This document shows, piece after piece, positions 1 to 5,160 of a stretch of DNA of 5,697 bases. Numbering within the stretch: the stretch's first letter is position 1; every line of letters begins with the position of its first letter. Source of the stretch: Actinomycetota bacterium (GTDB taxonomy: Bacteria > Actinomycetota > Acidimicrobiia > Spongiisociales > ZC4RG35); NCBI GenBank assembly GCA_003242515.1, contig QGUS01000122.1, forward strand, positions 1-5,697, given 5' to 3'. The position numbers and the translations under genes were made by a program. Below the pieces are notes generated by a model. It searched no databases. It worked only from the letters and a program-made list of their open reading frames with translations, and was not told the origin of the DNA.

Positions 1-57
1 GTTCGTCCACCCACGTCGTCCACCCCCCTCTTTTTCGGGGGCGCCGCCGGAGTTGAA
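1..57. other. Error-rich sequence at the left window end
   Basis: Read on the minus strand, the ATPase reads well up to KRFT (residues 200-203) and then becomes FNSGGAPEKEGGG. From memory the family should continue with roughly LVNSELRAGINRILRWVTWV. The nucleotides still contain pieces of that: CAACTCCG near 45-54, and GTGGAC and GACGTGGGTGGAC near the end, which would fit RWVTWV in another frame. Homopolymer runs (cccccc, ttttt, ggggg) stand nearby. This fits insertions and deletions at a read or contig end. The frame happens to stay open to base 1, so automated translation will carry about 19 false residues. Confidence 0.6.
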
Positions 58-666
58 GGTGAACCGCTTCCCCTCGGCGGCGAGCCGGGCGGCATAGGCG
101 TCACCGCCCACCTTGGTGGCCCGGTACACGCCGGACCCGGCGGCGACGAAGCTCCCCGACAGCACCTCCTCGCCGACGTCCTTGTGGATGGGATCGGACT
201 CGCCGGTGAGGAGCGACTCGTCGATCTCCAGGCCCTCGGAGACCACGACCTCGCCGTCCACGACCACCTGGTCTCCCGGCCGGAGCTGGATCAGGTCGTG
301 GACCACGATCTCCTCCACGGGATGCTCCTCGGCCTTCCCTTCCCGGATGATCGAGGCGGCCGGTGCGGCGAGCAGCTCCAGCCGGTCGAGCGTCCGTTTG
401 GCCCGCCACTCCTGGATGAAACCGATCAGGGAGTTGAAGAGCAGCACGAACCCGAAGAGGGCGTCCCGCGGCTGGCGGAGGACGAGGAGGACGATCAGCA
501 GCAGCCCGCCCAGGAGGGCGTTGAAGAGGGTGAGGAAGTTCGCCCGGAAGATCTCGGCGACCGTGCGGCTGGGACCGCCGGGCACGACGTTGATCTGGCC
601 CGCTTCCCTGCGGCGCGCCACCTCGTCAGGCGTCAGTCCGGAAAGGGGTCTTGACTCACCGCTCAT
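1..666 (-). CDS. P-type cation-transporting ATPase, CtpE-like, N-terminal part (cut by window edge)
   Basis: Start of an ATP-driven cation pump of the inner membrane; 222 codons are present and the family is usually about 750-900 residues. Visible parts: a short cytoplasmic leader with LTPDEVARRR (residues 11-20), two hydrophobic helices (about 47-63 and 68-84), the QEWRAKRTLDRL segment (85-96), and the actuator domain with RPGDQVVVDGEV (129-140) and the dephosphorylation motif LTGES (153-157), then GSFVAAGSGVYRATKVG. The phosphorylation site (DKTGT), nucleotide-binding domain and remaining helices lie outside the window. The segment resembles mycobacterial CtpE, a calcium-uptake ATPase, as I remember it; the substrate here is unproven. 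The ATG at 666-664 is chosen because the family leader begins there and a TANNNT -10 lies 7 bp upstream; a GTG at 675-673 is possible. No Shine-Dalgarno is visible. Codons below about position 57 are not credible (see the end feature). Confidence 0.88.
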   Translation of the reverse strand, partial: MSGESRPLSGLTPDEVARRREAGQINVVPGGPSRTVAEIFRANFLTLFNALLGGLLLIVLLVLRQPRDALFGFVLLFNSLIGFIQEWRAKRTLDRLELLAAPAASIIREGKAEEHPVEEIVVHDLIQLRPGDQVVVDGEVVVSEGLEIDESLLTGESDPIHKDVGEEVLSGSFVAAGSGVYRATKVGGDAYAARLAAEGKRFTFNSGGAPEKEGGGRRGWTN

Positions 667-671
667 CCGCG

Positions 672-709
672 CCACGATACGTGGTGACGGGCCCGTCCCA
701 CCGGGGGAC
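672..709. promoter_or_regulatory. Inverted-repeat cluster over the ATPase promoter
   Basis: Three inverted repeats overlap within 38 bp of the divergent spacer. CCACG-ATA-CGTGG (672-684) is a perfect 5-3-5 dyad covering the candidate -10 of the ATPase. GACGGGCCCGTC (686-697) is a perfect 12-bp palindrome, extended by GTGG (681-684) and CCAC (698-701) with one unpaired T. GTCCC (695-699) pairs with GGGAC (705-709) across 5 bp. GACGGG recurs directly at 715-720. Placement suggests operator sites for a repressor of the ATPase, perhaps metal-responsive; that role is inference, as no regulator gene is in view. Confidence 0.45.
674..679 (-). promoter_or_regulatory. Candidate -10 element of the ATPase gene (leaderless start)
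   Basis: On the minus strand TATCGT (679-674) matches the actinobacterial -10 pattern TANNNT and ends 7 bp before the ATG at 666. Together with the missing Shine-Dalgarno this suggests that transcription starts at or next to the start codon, giving a leaderless mRNA, which is common in Actinomycetota. No convincing -35 hexamer is seen 16-18 bp upstream. Confidence 0.4.
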
Positions 710-747
710 CGTTGGACGGGTTTCACCCTTCTTTACGCCACCGACCG

Positions 748-766
748 TAACCTGCCGGGAAGGAGG
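748..766 (+). promoter_or_regulatory. Candidate -10 and strong ribosome binding site for the small gene at 772
   Basis: TAACCT (748-753) fits TANNNT. A perfect AGGAGG (761-766) follows, 5 bp before the ATG at 772. The Shine-Dalgarno fixes the start of the small gene and is the best one in the window. The -10 would give a very short leader of about 10-12 nt. No clear -35 is seen, so the promoter part is weaker than the ribosome binding site. Confidence 0.5.
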
Positions 767-771
767 CACCG

Positions 772-1095
772 ATGGGCACTTACGACGGGAAGCTTCGCAT
801 CGAGGGCACCGAGGAACCCCCGATCAACGTGGTCGTCGACCTGACCGGGGATCACATCAAGGTGGTGGCGGGCGACGTCGAGATCGCCGAATGGACCAAG
901 GACGAGATCCGCATCACCGACCGTCCGGACGGCTCCTTCCACGTCCTTGCCGAGGGTGAGGAGATCGTCCTGGACATCAGCGACGACGCCAGGTTCGCCA
1001 TCGAGCTGGGGTTCCGGGGCGCCAACCCCTACCTGCGCCGCAAGATCGGGGCGACGCTCAGGGAACTGGAGCAGTCCGGCGGCGGCCTGAGCTGA
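772..1095 (+). CDS. Small conserved-looking protein of unknown function, PH-like strand order
   Basis: A 107-residue acidic soluble protein; I do not recognise a named family. It has no signal peptide, no membrane helix and no cysteine. By eye it alternates short strands and turns: KLRIEG (7-12), NVVVDL (19-24), HIKVVA (28-33), VEIAEW (36-41), EIRITD (45-50), SFHVLA (55-60), EEIVLDI (63-69). Helices follow at about 71-81 (DDARFAIELGF) and 86-100 (PYLRRKIGATLRELE). Seven strands capped by a C-terminal helix is the order of a PH-domain-like fold, but this is only a pattern reading. The start is secured by AGGAGG 5 bp upstream. Third positions are rich in G and C like the neighbours, so it looks native and coding. 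It is divergent from the ATPase and converges on asd with only 3 bp between stop codons. A regulatory or lipid-binding adaptor role would be a guess. Confidence 0.8.
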   Translation: MGTYDGKLRIEGTEEPPINVVVDLTGDHIKVVAGDVEIAEWTKDEIRITDRPDGSFHVLAEGEEIVLDISDDARFAIELGFRGANPYLRRKIGATLRELEQSGGGLS

Positions 1096-1105
1096 GGCTC
1101 AGGCC
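1084..1105. terminator. Perfect 9-bp hairpin holding both convergent stop codons
   Basis: GGCCTGAGC (1084-1092) and GCTCAGGCC (1097-1105) are exact reverse complements around the loop TGAG (1093-1096). The small gene's TGA (1093-1095) is in the loop and the asd stop (TCA on the plus strand, 1099-1101) is in the right arm. The symmetric, GC-rich stem between convergent genes suggests a terminator working in both directions. Neither side has a T-tract, so it would be of the U-less kind proposed for actinobacteria, or act as a 3'-end stabiliser. Confidence 0.6.
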
Positions 1106-2112
1106 AGCAGCTCGGCGATCTGCACGGCGTTCAGGGCGGCGCCCTTCCGCAGGTTGTCGCCGACCACCCACAAGTTGATGCCGCCCGGCGCGCCCAGGGT
1201 GGGTCGCACCCGTGCGGCCAGCACCTCGTCGCGGCCCGCGGCGTCCTGGGGCGTCGGGATCTTGTCGGTCCACAGCTCGAGGCCGGGAGCGTCGGACAGC
1301 ACGGTGGTCGCCTCCTCGACGCTCATCGGGCGGGAGAACCACATCGTGGCGTAGACGCCGTGACCCACCAGCACCGGCACCCGGGCGCAGTGCGGCTCCA
1401 CCTTCAGGTCCGGGACCTCGAGGATCTTCCGGGACTCATTGACGAGCTTCAGCTCCTCGTCCGTGTAGCCCTCGTCGCCCGACAGCGACCCGGCGAACGG
1501 GAGGACGTTGAAGCCGATCGGCCTCGGGTACACCCGGGCCGGGACCTCGGGGCCGGTGCCGTCGGCGAGGAGCTCGACGTCGGGGCGGAGCAGGTCGGTC
1601 TGCTCGACCAGCTCGTCGATGCCCTTCTGCCCGGAGCCGGAGACCGACTGATAGGTGACGGCCACCATCGAGACCAGTCCGGCGGCCCGGTGCAGGGGGC
1701 CCGCCGCCATCATCAGCGTCATCGTCGAGCAGTTCGGATTGGCGATCAGCCCGCGGTGGGACTCGACGGCATGGTCGTTGACCCCGGCGACCACGAGCGG
1801 GACCTCCGGGTCCCCGCGGAAGGCCGACGAGTTGTCCACCACCACGGCGCCGGCCTCGACGAAGCGCGGGGCGTGCTCCCTGGACCGGTCACCACCCGCG
1901 GAGAAGAGGGCGATGTCGACGCCCGACGGGTCGGCGGTGGCCAGGTCCTCCACCTCCACCTGCCCCCAGACCGTCTCCACCCTGGTCCCGGCGGAGCGCG
2001 ACGAGGCGAAGAGGCGGATGCGGTCGGCGGGGAACCGGCGCTCCTCGAGGATCGAGATCATCGTCCGGCCCACCGCGCCGGTGGCGCCGACGACTGCGAC
2101 CGTGCGGCTCAC
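1099..2112 (-). CDS. asd: Aspartate-semialdehyde dehydrogenase
   Basis: Cytoplasmic enzyme that reduces L-aspartyl-4-phosphate to L-aspartate-4-semialdehyde with NADPH, the second step towards lysine, diaminopimelate, threonine and methionine. At 337 residues it is the usual family length. The N-terminal Rossmann domain opens with VAVVGATGAVG (5-15). SSAFR (95-99) and NPNCST (125-130) follow, the latter with catalytic Cys128. YQSVSGSG (154-161) includes the active-site Gln155, and CARVPVLVGHG (242-252) holds the substrate-binding Arg244 and catalytic His251. The C-terminal WVVGDNLRKGAALNAVQIAE is typical. The start is GTG at 2112-2110, which overlaps the ask stop as GTGA and is preceded by GGAAGGAG (2124-2117) 4 bp upstream, so translation is probably coupled to ask. 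Its stop lies in the hairpin at 1084-1105. No active-site residue is missing. Confidence 0.97.
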   Translation of the reverse strand: MSRTVAVVGATGAVGRTMISILEERRFPADRIRLFASSRSAGTRVETVWGQVEVEDLATADPSGVDIALFSAGGDRSREHAPRFVEAGAVVVDNSSAFRGDPEVPLVVAGVNDHAVESHRGLIANPNCSTMTLMMAAGPLHRAAGLVSMVAVTYQSVSGSGQKGIDELVEQTDLLRPDVELLADGTGPEVPARVYPRPIGFNVLPFAGSLSGDEGYTDEELKLVNESRKILEVPDLKVEPHCARVPVLVGHGVYATMWFSRPMSVEEATTVLSDAPGLELWTDKIPTPQDAAGRDEVLAARVRPTLGAPGGINLWVVGDNLRKGAALNAVQIAELLA

Positions 2113-2609
2113 GACTCTCCTTCCTGCCGGTTCGGGCCGTCCTGGAGCCCGAAGGCCTCGTGCAATGCGGCCACGGCCTCGTCGATCCGGTCGGCCCGGA
2201 TGACACAGGTGATGCGGATCGTCGAGGTCGAGATCATCTCGATGTCGATGCCCAGGCCGGCGAGCGTGCGGAACATGAGGGCGGCCACCCCCGGCTGGGA
2301 CTTCATGCCGGCGCCGATGATCGAGACCTTGCCGATGCCGTGGTCCAGCTCCACGGTGGCTCCGAGTTCGTCACCGACCTCCTTGGTGATCCGCTCCGCC
2401 TCGGCGACGGCCGCCTTGGGGACGGTGAAGGAGATGTCGGCGGTGCCGTCGTGGGCGATGTTCTGGACGATGGTGTCGACCACGATCCGGGCATCGGCCA
2501 GGGCGCCGAAGAGCCGGGCGGCGATGCCGGGACGGTTGGGCACGCCGGAGACGGTGAACCGGACCTCGGAGCGGTCGTGGGCGATGCCGGAGACGATCGC
2601 CTGCTCCAT
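2109..2609 (-). CDS. Possible internal-start beta subunit of aspartokinase
   Basis: In Corynebacterium glutamicum, Mycobacterium and Bacillus the aspartokinase gene also makes a short subunit from an in-frame internal start; it contains only the ACT domains and forms an alpha2beta2 enzyme. Here Met247 (ATG at 2609-2607) begins MEQAIVSGIAHDRSEVRFTV, matching the place and sequence of the C. glutamicum beta start as I remember it (MEEAVLTGVATDKSEAKVTV). The product would be 166 residues against about 172. GGAGG precedes the ATG but only 2 bp away, tighter than ideal, so use of this start is plausible rather than shown. Confidence 0.5.
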   Translation of the reverse strand: MEQAIVSGIAHDRSEVRFTVSGVPNRPGIAARLFGALADARIVVDTIVQNIAHDGTADISFTVPKAAVAEAERITKEVGDELGATVELDHGIGKVSIIGAGMKSQPGVAALMFRTLAGLGIDIEMISTSTIRITCVIRADRIDEAVAALHEAFGLQDGPNRQEGES

Positions 2610-3347
2610 GACCTCCGAGTCACGGACCCAGGTCCCCTCGCCGTCGTGGAACGACGACCGGACGTGGATCGGCAGGTCGTAGCGGCGGCCGATCTCGACG
2701 GAGCGGGTCATCAGGACGCCGGCGCCGGACGCGGCCATCTCGAGCATCTCGTCGAAGCCGAGCTCGTCGAGCTTCTGGGCCACGGGGACGATGCGGGGAT
2801 CGGCGGTGTACACCCCATCGACGTCGGTGTAGATCTCGACGTGGTCGGCCCCCAGGGACGCGGCCAGGGCGACGGCGGTGGCGTCGGAGCCGCCCCGGCC
2901 GAGGGTCGTGATCTCCTTGGTGACAGGGTCGACGCCCTGGAACCCGGCGACGATGACGACCTTCCCCTCTTCCAGGGACTGGCGGACCCGCTCACCGGTG
3001 ATCTTCGTGATGCGGGCCTCGCCGTGCATCGAGTTGGTGAGGACACCCGCCTGCGAGCCGGTGTAGCTGACGGCAGGCACCCCGCGGGCCTCCAGCGCCA
3101 TGGCGAGGAGGGCCATGGAGATGCGCTCGCCGGTGCTCAGCAGCATGTCGAGCTCACGCCGCGGCGGGTTGTCGCTCACCTGGGCGGCGAGCTCGAGCAG
3201 CTCGTCGGTGGTGTGGCCCATGGCCGAGACCACCACGACGACATCGTTTCCCTTCTCCCTGGTCTCACGGATGCGATCGGCAACCCTCGTGATCCGCTCC
3301 GGATCGGCGACCGACGTGCCCCCGTACTTCTGAACGACAACCGGCAT
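2109..3347 (-). CDS. ask: Aspartate kinase (aspartokinase), alpha subunit
   Basis: Cytoplasmic enzyme that phosphorylates L-aspartate with ATP, the committed and usually feedback-controlled first step of the aspartate family. It has 412 residues, close to the roughly 421 of the Corynebacterium and Mycobacterium enzymes. The N-terminal kinase domain has VVQKYGGTSV (4-13), GERIS (73-77), SYTGSQAG (94-101), TLGRGGSD (148-155) and the ATP-site segment YTDVDGVYTADPRI (173-186). The C-terminal part holds two ACT domains (about 260-335 and 338-408) with NRPGIAA (271-277), QN (295-296) and SQPGVAA (350-356). ATG at 3347-3345 is chosen because the family begins M-x-x-x-VQKYGG; a GTG at 3410 would add 21 residues unlike the family and run into the opposite promoter. 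The nearest GGAG is 18 bp upstream, so no clear Shine-Dalgarno. It leads the ask-asd operon. Several ACT residues differ from the well-studied enzymes (see findings). Confidence 0.96.
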   Translation of the reverse strand: MPVVVQKYGGTSVADPERITRVADRIRETREKGNDVVVVVSAMGHTTDELLELAAQVSDNPPRRELDMLLSTGERISMALLAMALEARGVPAVSYTGSQAGVLTNSMHGEARITKITGERVRQSLEEGKVVIVAGFQGVDPVTKEITTLGRGGSDATAVALAASLGADHVEIYTDVDGVYTADPRIVPVAQKLDELGFDEMLEMAASGAGVLMTRSVEIGRRYDLPIHVRSSFHDGEGTWVRDSEVMEQAIVSGIAHDRSEVRFTVSGVPNRPGIAARLFGALADARIVVDTIVQNIAHDGTADISFTVPKAAVAEAERITKEVGDELGATVELDHGIGKVSIIGAGMKSQPGVAALMFRTLAGLGIDIEMISTSTIRITCVIRADRIDEAVAALHEAFGLQDGPNRQEGES

Positions 3348-3380
3348 CGGGCACAGTTTCGCGCACTCTCCGACCTGTTC

Positions 3381-3423
3381 AGCCGCATCGGCTTTCCGCC
3401 GGGCCTGCACCTAAAGTCGGCGG
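3381..3423 (+). promoter_or_regulatory. Candidate promoter and dyads upstream of the cyclophilin gene
   Basis: TAAAGT (3412-3417) fits TANNNT and ends 9 bp before the ATG at 3427; with no spaced Shine-Dalgarno, a leaderless start is plausible. AGCCG-CAT-CGGCT (3381-3393) is a perfect 5-3-5 inverted repeat near the -35 position. CCGCCG (3396-3401) and CGGCGG (3418-3423) form a second inverted repeat enclosing the -10. The ask promoter must also lie in this 79-bp divergent spacer (3348-3426), but I see no convincing element for it. Confidence 0.35.
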
Positions 3424-3426
3424 GGC

Positions 3427-4209
3427 ATGACCGACCGTCGCCAGCGTCAGAAGGAACTCCGCGCCCAGAAGCGCGAGGAGGAGAAGAAGGCCGAGCGTCG
3501 TCAGGAGGTGACCCGCCGCATCGGCAGCGCCTTCGTCTTCGGCCTCGTGGTCGTGGGCGTGATCGTCCTCTTCAGCCTCTTCTCCAACCGCACGCCCCAG
3601 GCCACCGCCTACGAGAACCTCCGGGCGCAGCCCACCGCGTGTGGCGCCGCCCAGCCGCCGGCGCTCACCCCGATGACCTTCGACGAGCCCGAGCGGCAGG
3701 CCGACATCACGGCCCAATCCACGGTGACGGCCACGATCGCCACCTCGTGCGGCGACATCGTCATCGAGCTCGACCCGGCGGGCTACCCGGAGACGGTGAA
3801 CTCGTTCGTCTTCCTGGCCCGGCAGGGCTTCTACGACGGCACCGCCGTCCACCGGGTCAACCCCGAATGGGTGATCCAGGGCGGCGACCCCAACGCCGAC
3901 GGCACCGGCGGCCCCGGGTACACGATCCCCGACGAGCGGCCACCGGCCGGCTTCACCTACGAGCCGGGGATCGTCGCCATGGCCAACCGCGGCCCCCGGA
4001 CCACGGGCTCGCAGTTCTTCATCGTCGTCTCCGAGGTGGGCGGCAGCCGGATGACCCGGTCGTTCAACGTCCTCGGCAAGGTGGTCTCCGGCCAGGACGT
4101 CATCGACGAGATCCTCTCCATCGGTCGGACCAGGGCCCCCGGCGCCGCGGAGCAGAGCCTCCCGCTGGAGACCATCTACATCGAGTCGGTGACGATCACC
4201 GTCGAGTAG
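3427..4209 (+). CDS. Membrane-anchored cyclophilin-type peptidyl-prolyl cis-trans isomerase
   Basis: Catalyses cis-trans isomerisation of peptide bonds before proline and so assists folding. It has 260 residues. Residues 1-32 are highly charged (Lys, Arg, Glu, Gln) and helical or coiled-coil-like. A single membrane helix follows at about 33-53 (AFVFGLVVVGVIVLFSLF region), then a linker to about 97 and the cyclophilin domain (about 100-260). By the positive-inside rule the catalytic domain is outside the cytoplasm. The domain has VHRV with catalytic Arg143, IQGGDP (150-155), GTGGPGY (159-165), MAN (185-187), GSQFFI (194-199) and LGKVVSGQDVID (216-227). Cys72 and Cys108 are the only cysteines and could form a disulphide. 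ATG 3427 is chosen because the charged leader plus anchor is usual in actinobacterial relatives. It diverges from ask and is followed by a hairpin at 4215-4236. Confidence 0.93.
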   Translation: MTDRRQRQKELRAQKREEEKKAERRQEVTRRIGSAFVFGLVVVGVIVLFSLFSNRTPQATAYENLRAQPTACGAAQPPALTPMTFDEPERQADITAQSTVTATIATSCGDIVIELDPAGYPETVNSFVFLARQGFYDGTAVHRVNPEWVIQGGDPNADGTGGPGYTIPDERPPAGFTYEPGIVAMANRGPRTTGSQFFIVVSEVGGSRMTRSFNVLGKVVSGQDVIDEILSIGRTRAPGAAEQSLPLETIYIESVTITVE

Positions 4210-4214
4210 CTCCC

Positions 4215-4236
4215 ACCGCTCCGCGTCGGGAGCGGT
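4215..4236 (+). terminator. Hairpin after the cyclophilin gene, possible terminator
   Basis: ACCGCTCC (4215-4222) and GGAGCGGT (4229-4236) are exact reverse complements around the 6-nt loop GCGTCG, beginning 5 bp after the TAG stop. The next bases are accgggg, so there is no T-tract. A U-less terminator or a 3'-end stabilising stem is likely; full termination before the PHP gene is uncertain. Confidence 0.45.
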
Positions 4237-4265
4237 ACCGGGGTGGTGAGTACCCGACGACCGGA

Positions 4266-4298
4266 CGAGGACTCCAGGTACCCGGTACGAGTTCCTCG
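4266..4298 (+). promoter_or_regulatory. Stem-loop and GTAC cluster upstream of the PHP gene
   Basis: CGAGGACTC (4266-4274) can pair with GAGTTCCTCG (4289-4298), giving 9 bp with one bulged T (4292), around an inner near-palindrome GTACC-C-GGTAC (4278-4288). The tetramer GTAC, which should be rare in such GC-rich DNA, occurs four times in 54 bp (4235, 4250, 4278, 4285). The element lies 22 bp before the ATG at 4321. It could be an operator or an mRNA leader structure; no known motif is recognised. Confidence 0.3.
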
Positions 4299-4320
4299 AG
4301 AAGGGCATCATGGACGGCGC

Positions 4321-5160
4321 ATGGCCATCGACCTCCACCTCCACTCCACCGCTTCGGACGGGTCGTTGACTCCGGCCGAGCTGGTCGAGCTGGTGGCCCG
4401 GCAGCGCCTGGAGACGGTGGCCCTCACCGACCACGACACCCTCGACGGCATCGACGAGGCCCGTGAGGCCGCGCAGCGACTCGGCGTCGAGTTGATCCCG
4501 GGGACCGAGCTCTCCCTGGAGTTCGACGGTGGGATGCACCTCCTCGTCCTCTGGCTGGAGCCTGGTCCCGGCCCGCTGCAGGACCGGCTGGAGTGGCTGC
4601 GCGACGGGAGGGACGAGCGCAACCGGGCCATCCTCGATGCCCTGAGCCGCCACGGGATCGAGATCACCCCCGAGGAGCTCGCCGCGCAGGCCGGCGGCGG
4701 CACGGTGGGGCGGCCCCACATCGCCGCCCTGTTGATGCAGAAGGGGTACGTGGCCAGCATCGCCCAGGCCTTCGAGTTGTGGCTGGCCCGGGGCAGGCCC
4801 GCCTACGTGGAGCGCCCCCGCCTCGCCCCTGCCGAGGCCATCGACCTCGCCCGACGGTCGGGCGGCGTCCCGGTGCTCGCCCACCCTCACACCCTGGGGA
4901 TCACCACCGCGGCCGACATGTCGAAGCTGCTCCACGAGCTGGTCGACGCCGGGCTCGCCGGGCTGGAGGCGATCTACGGCGCCTACCACCGCCACGAGCA
5001 CGAGGGCTATGCGGACCTGGCGAGGAGGTTCGGCCTCGTCCCCACCGGCGGGTCGGACTTCCACGGCGACTACAAGCCCGGCCTGCAGCCCGGCACGGGG
5101 TACGGAGACCTCTACGTCTCGCGGGACGTGGTGGACCGGCTCAAGGAGCGCGCCGCTTGA
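4321..5160 (+). CDS. PHP-domain phosphoesterase, TrpH/RNase AM (YciV) type
   Basis: Predicted cytoplasmic metal-dependent phosphoesterase. Relatives hydrolyse 3',5'-nucleoside bisphosphates such as pAp and act as 5'-to-3' exoribonuclease on short RNA (RNase AM). It has 279 residues, normal for the family. Metal ligands of the PHP fold are visible in order: DLHLHSTASDGS (His6, His8, Asp13), LTDHDTLDG (His38), PGTELS (Glu63), GRPHIA (His133), LAHPH (His188) and GGSDFHG (Asp246, His248). The set looks complete. ATG at 4321 is chosen because the family begins directly with M-x-x-DLHLHS; a GTG at 4243 would add 26 basic residues without family support. The Shine-Dalgarno is weak (GAAGG about 15 bp upstream). 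Its TGA overlaps the TTG start of the flippase gene, so the two are probably cotranscribed. Exact substrate cannot be read from sequence. Confidence 0.93.
   Translation: MAIDLHLHSTASDGSLTPAELVELVARQRLETVALTDHDTLDGIDEAREAAQRLGVELIPGTELSLEFDGGMHLLVLWLEPGPGPLQDRLEWLRDGRDERNRAILDALSRHGIEITPEELAAQAGGGTVGRPHIAALLMQKGYVASIAQAFELWLARGRPAYVERPRLAPAEAIDLARRSGGVPVLAHPHTLGITTAADMSKLLHELVDAGLAGLEAIYGAYHRHEHEGYADLARRFGLVPTGGSDFHGDYKPGLQPGTGYGDLYVSRDVVDRLKERAA

Noticed and set aside
712..717. TTGGAC as a -35 box for the small gene
   Set aside because: It stands about 30 bp from the best -10 candidate (TAACCT at 748), too far for a sigma-70-type promoter, and no -10 fits at 16-18 bp.
113..844. A 243-codon plus-strand frame across the ATPase and the divergent spacer
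   Set aside because: Ser/Arg/Thr-rich with no motif, and the minus strand encodes a clear P-type ATPase with the TGES motif.
1360..2682. A 440-codon open frame on the plus strand opposite asd and the end of ask
   Set aside because: Same shadow effect; asd and ask on the other strand have complete catalytic motifs and a proper operon junction.
3348..3410. A 21-residue N-terminal extension of aspartokinase from a GTG at 3410
   Set aside because: The family begins at the VQKYGG segment reached from ATG 3347, and the extension would cover the opposite gene's promoter region.
4243..4320. A 26-residue N-terminal extension of the PHP protein from GTG 4243
   Set aside because: PHP proteins of this type begin directly at the DLHLHS motif; the extension is basic, unmatched and coincides with repeat-rich leader DNA.
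2160..4466. A 768-codon open frame on the plus strand antisense to ask and running out of frame through the cyclophilin gene and into the PHP gene
   Set aside because: Its product is a low-complexity Gly/Asp/Arg/His-rich string with no motif, and it overlaps three clear genes. Such frames arise in GC-rich genes because stop codons are rare opposite or beside GC-biased codons.
3379..5064. A 561-codon open frame on the minus strand opposite the cyclophilin and PHP genes
   Set aside because: It is codon-aligned antisense to two well-supported genes, has a repetitive Gly/Asp/Val/Arg composition and no recognisable domain.
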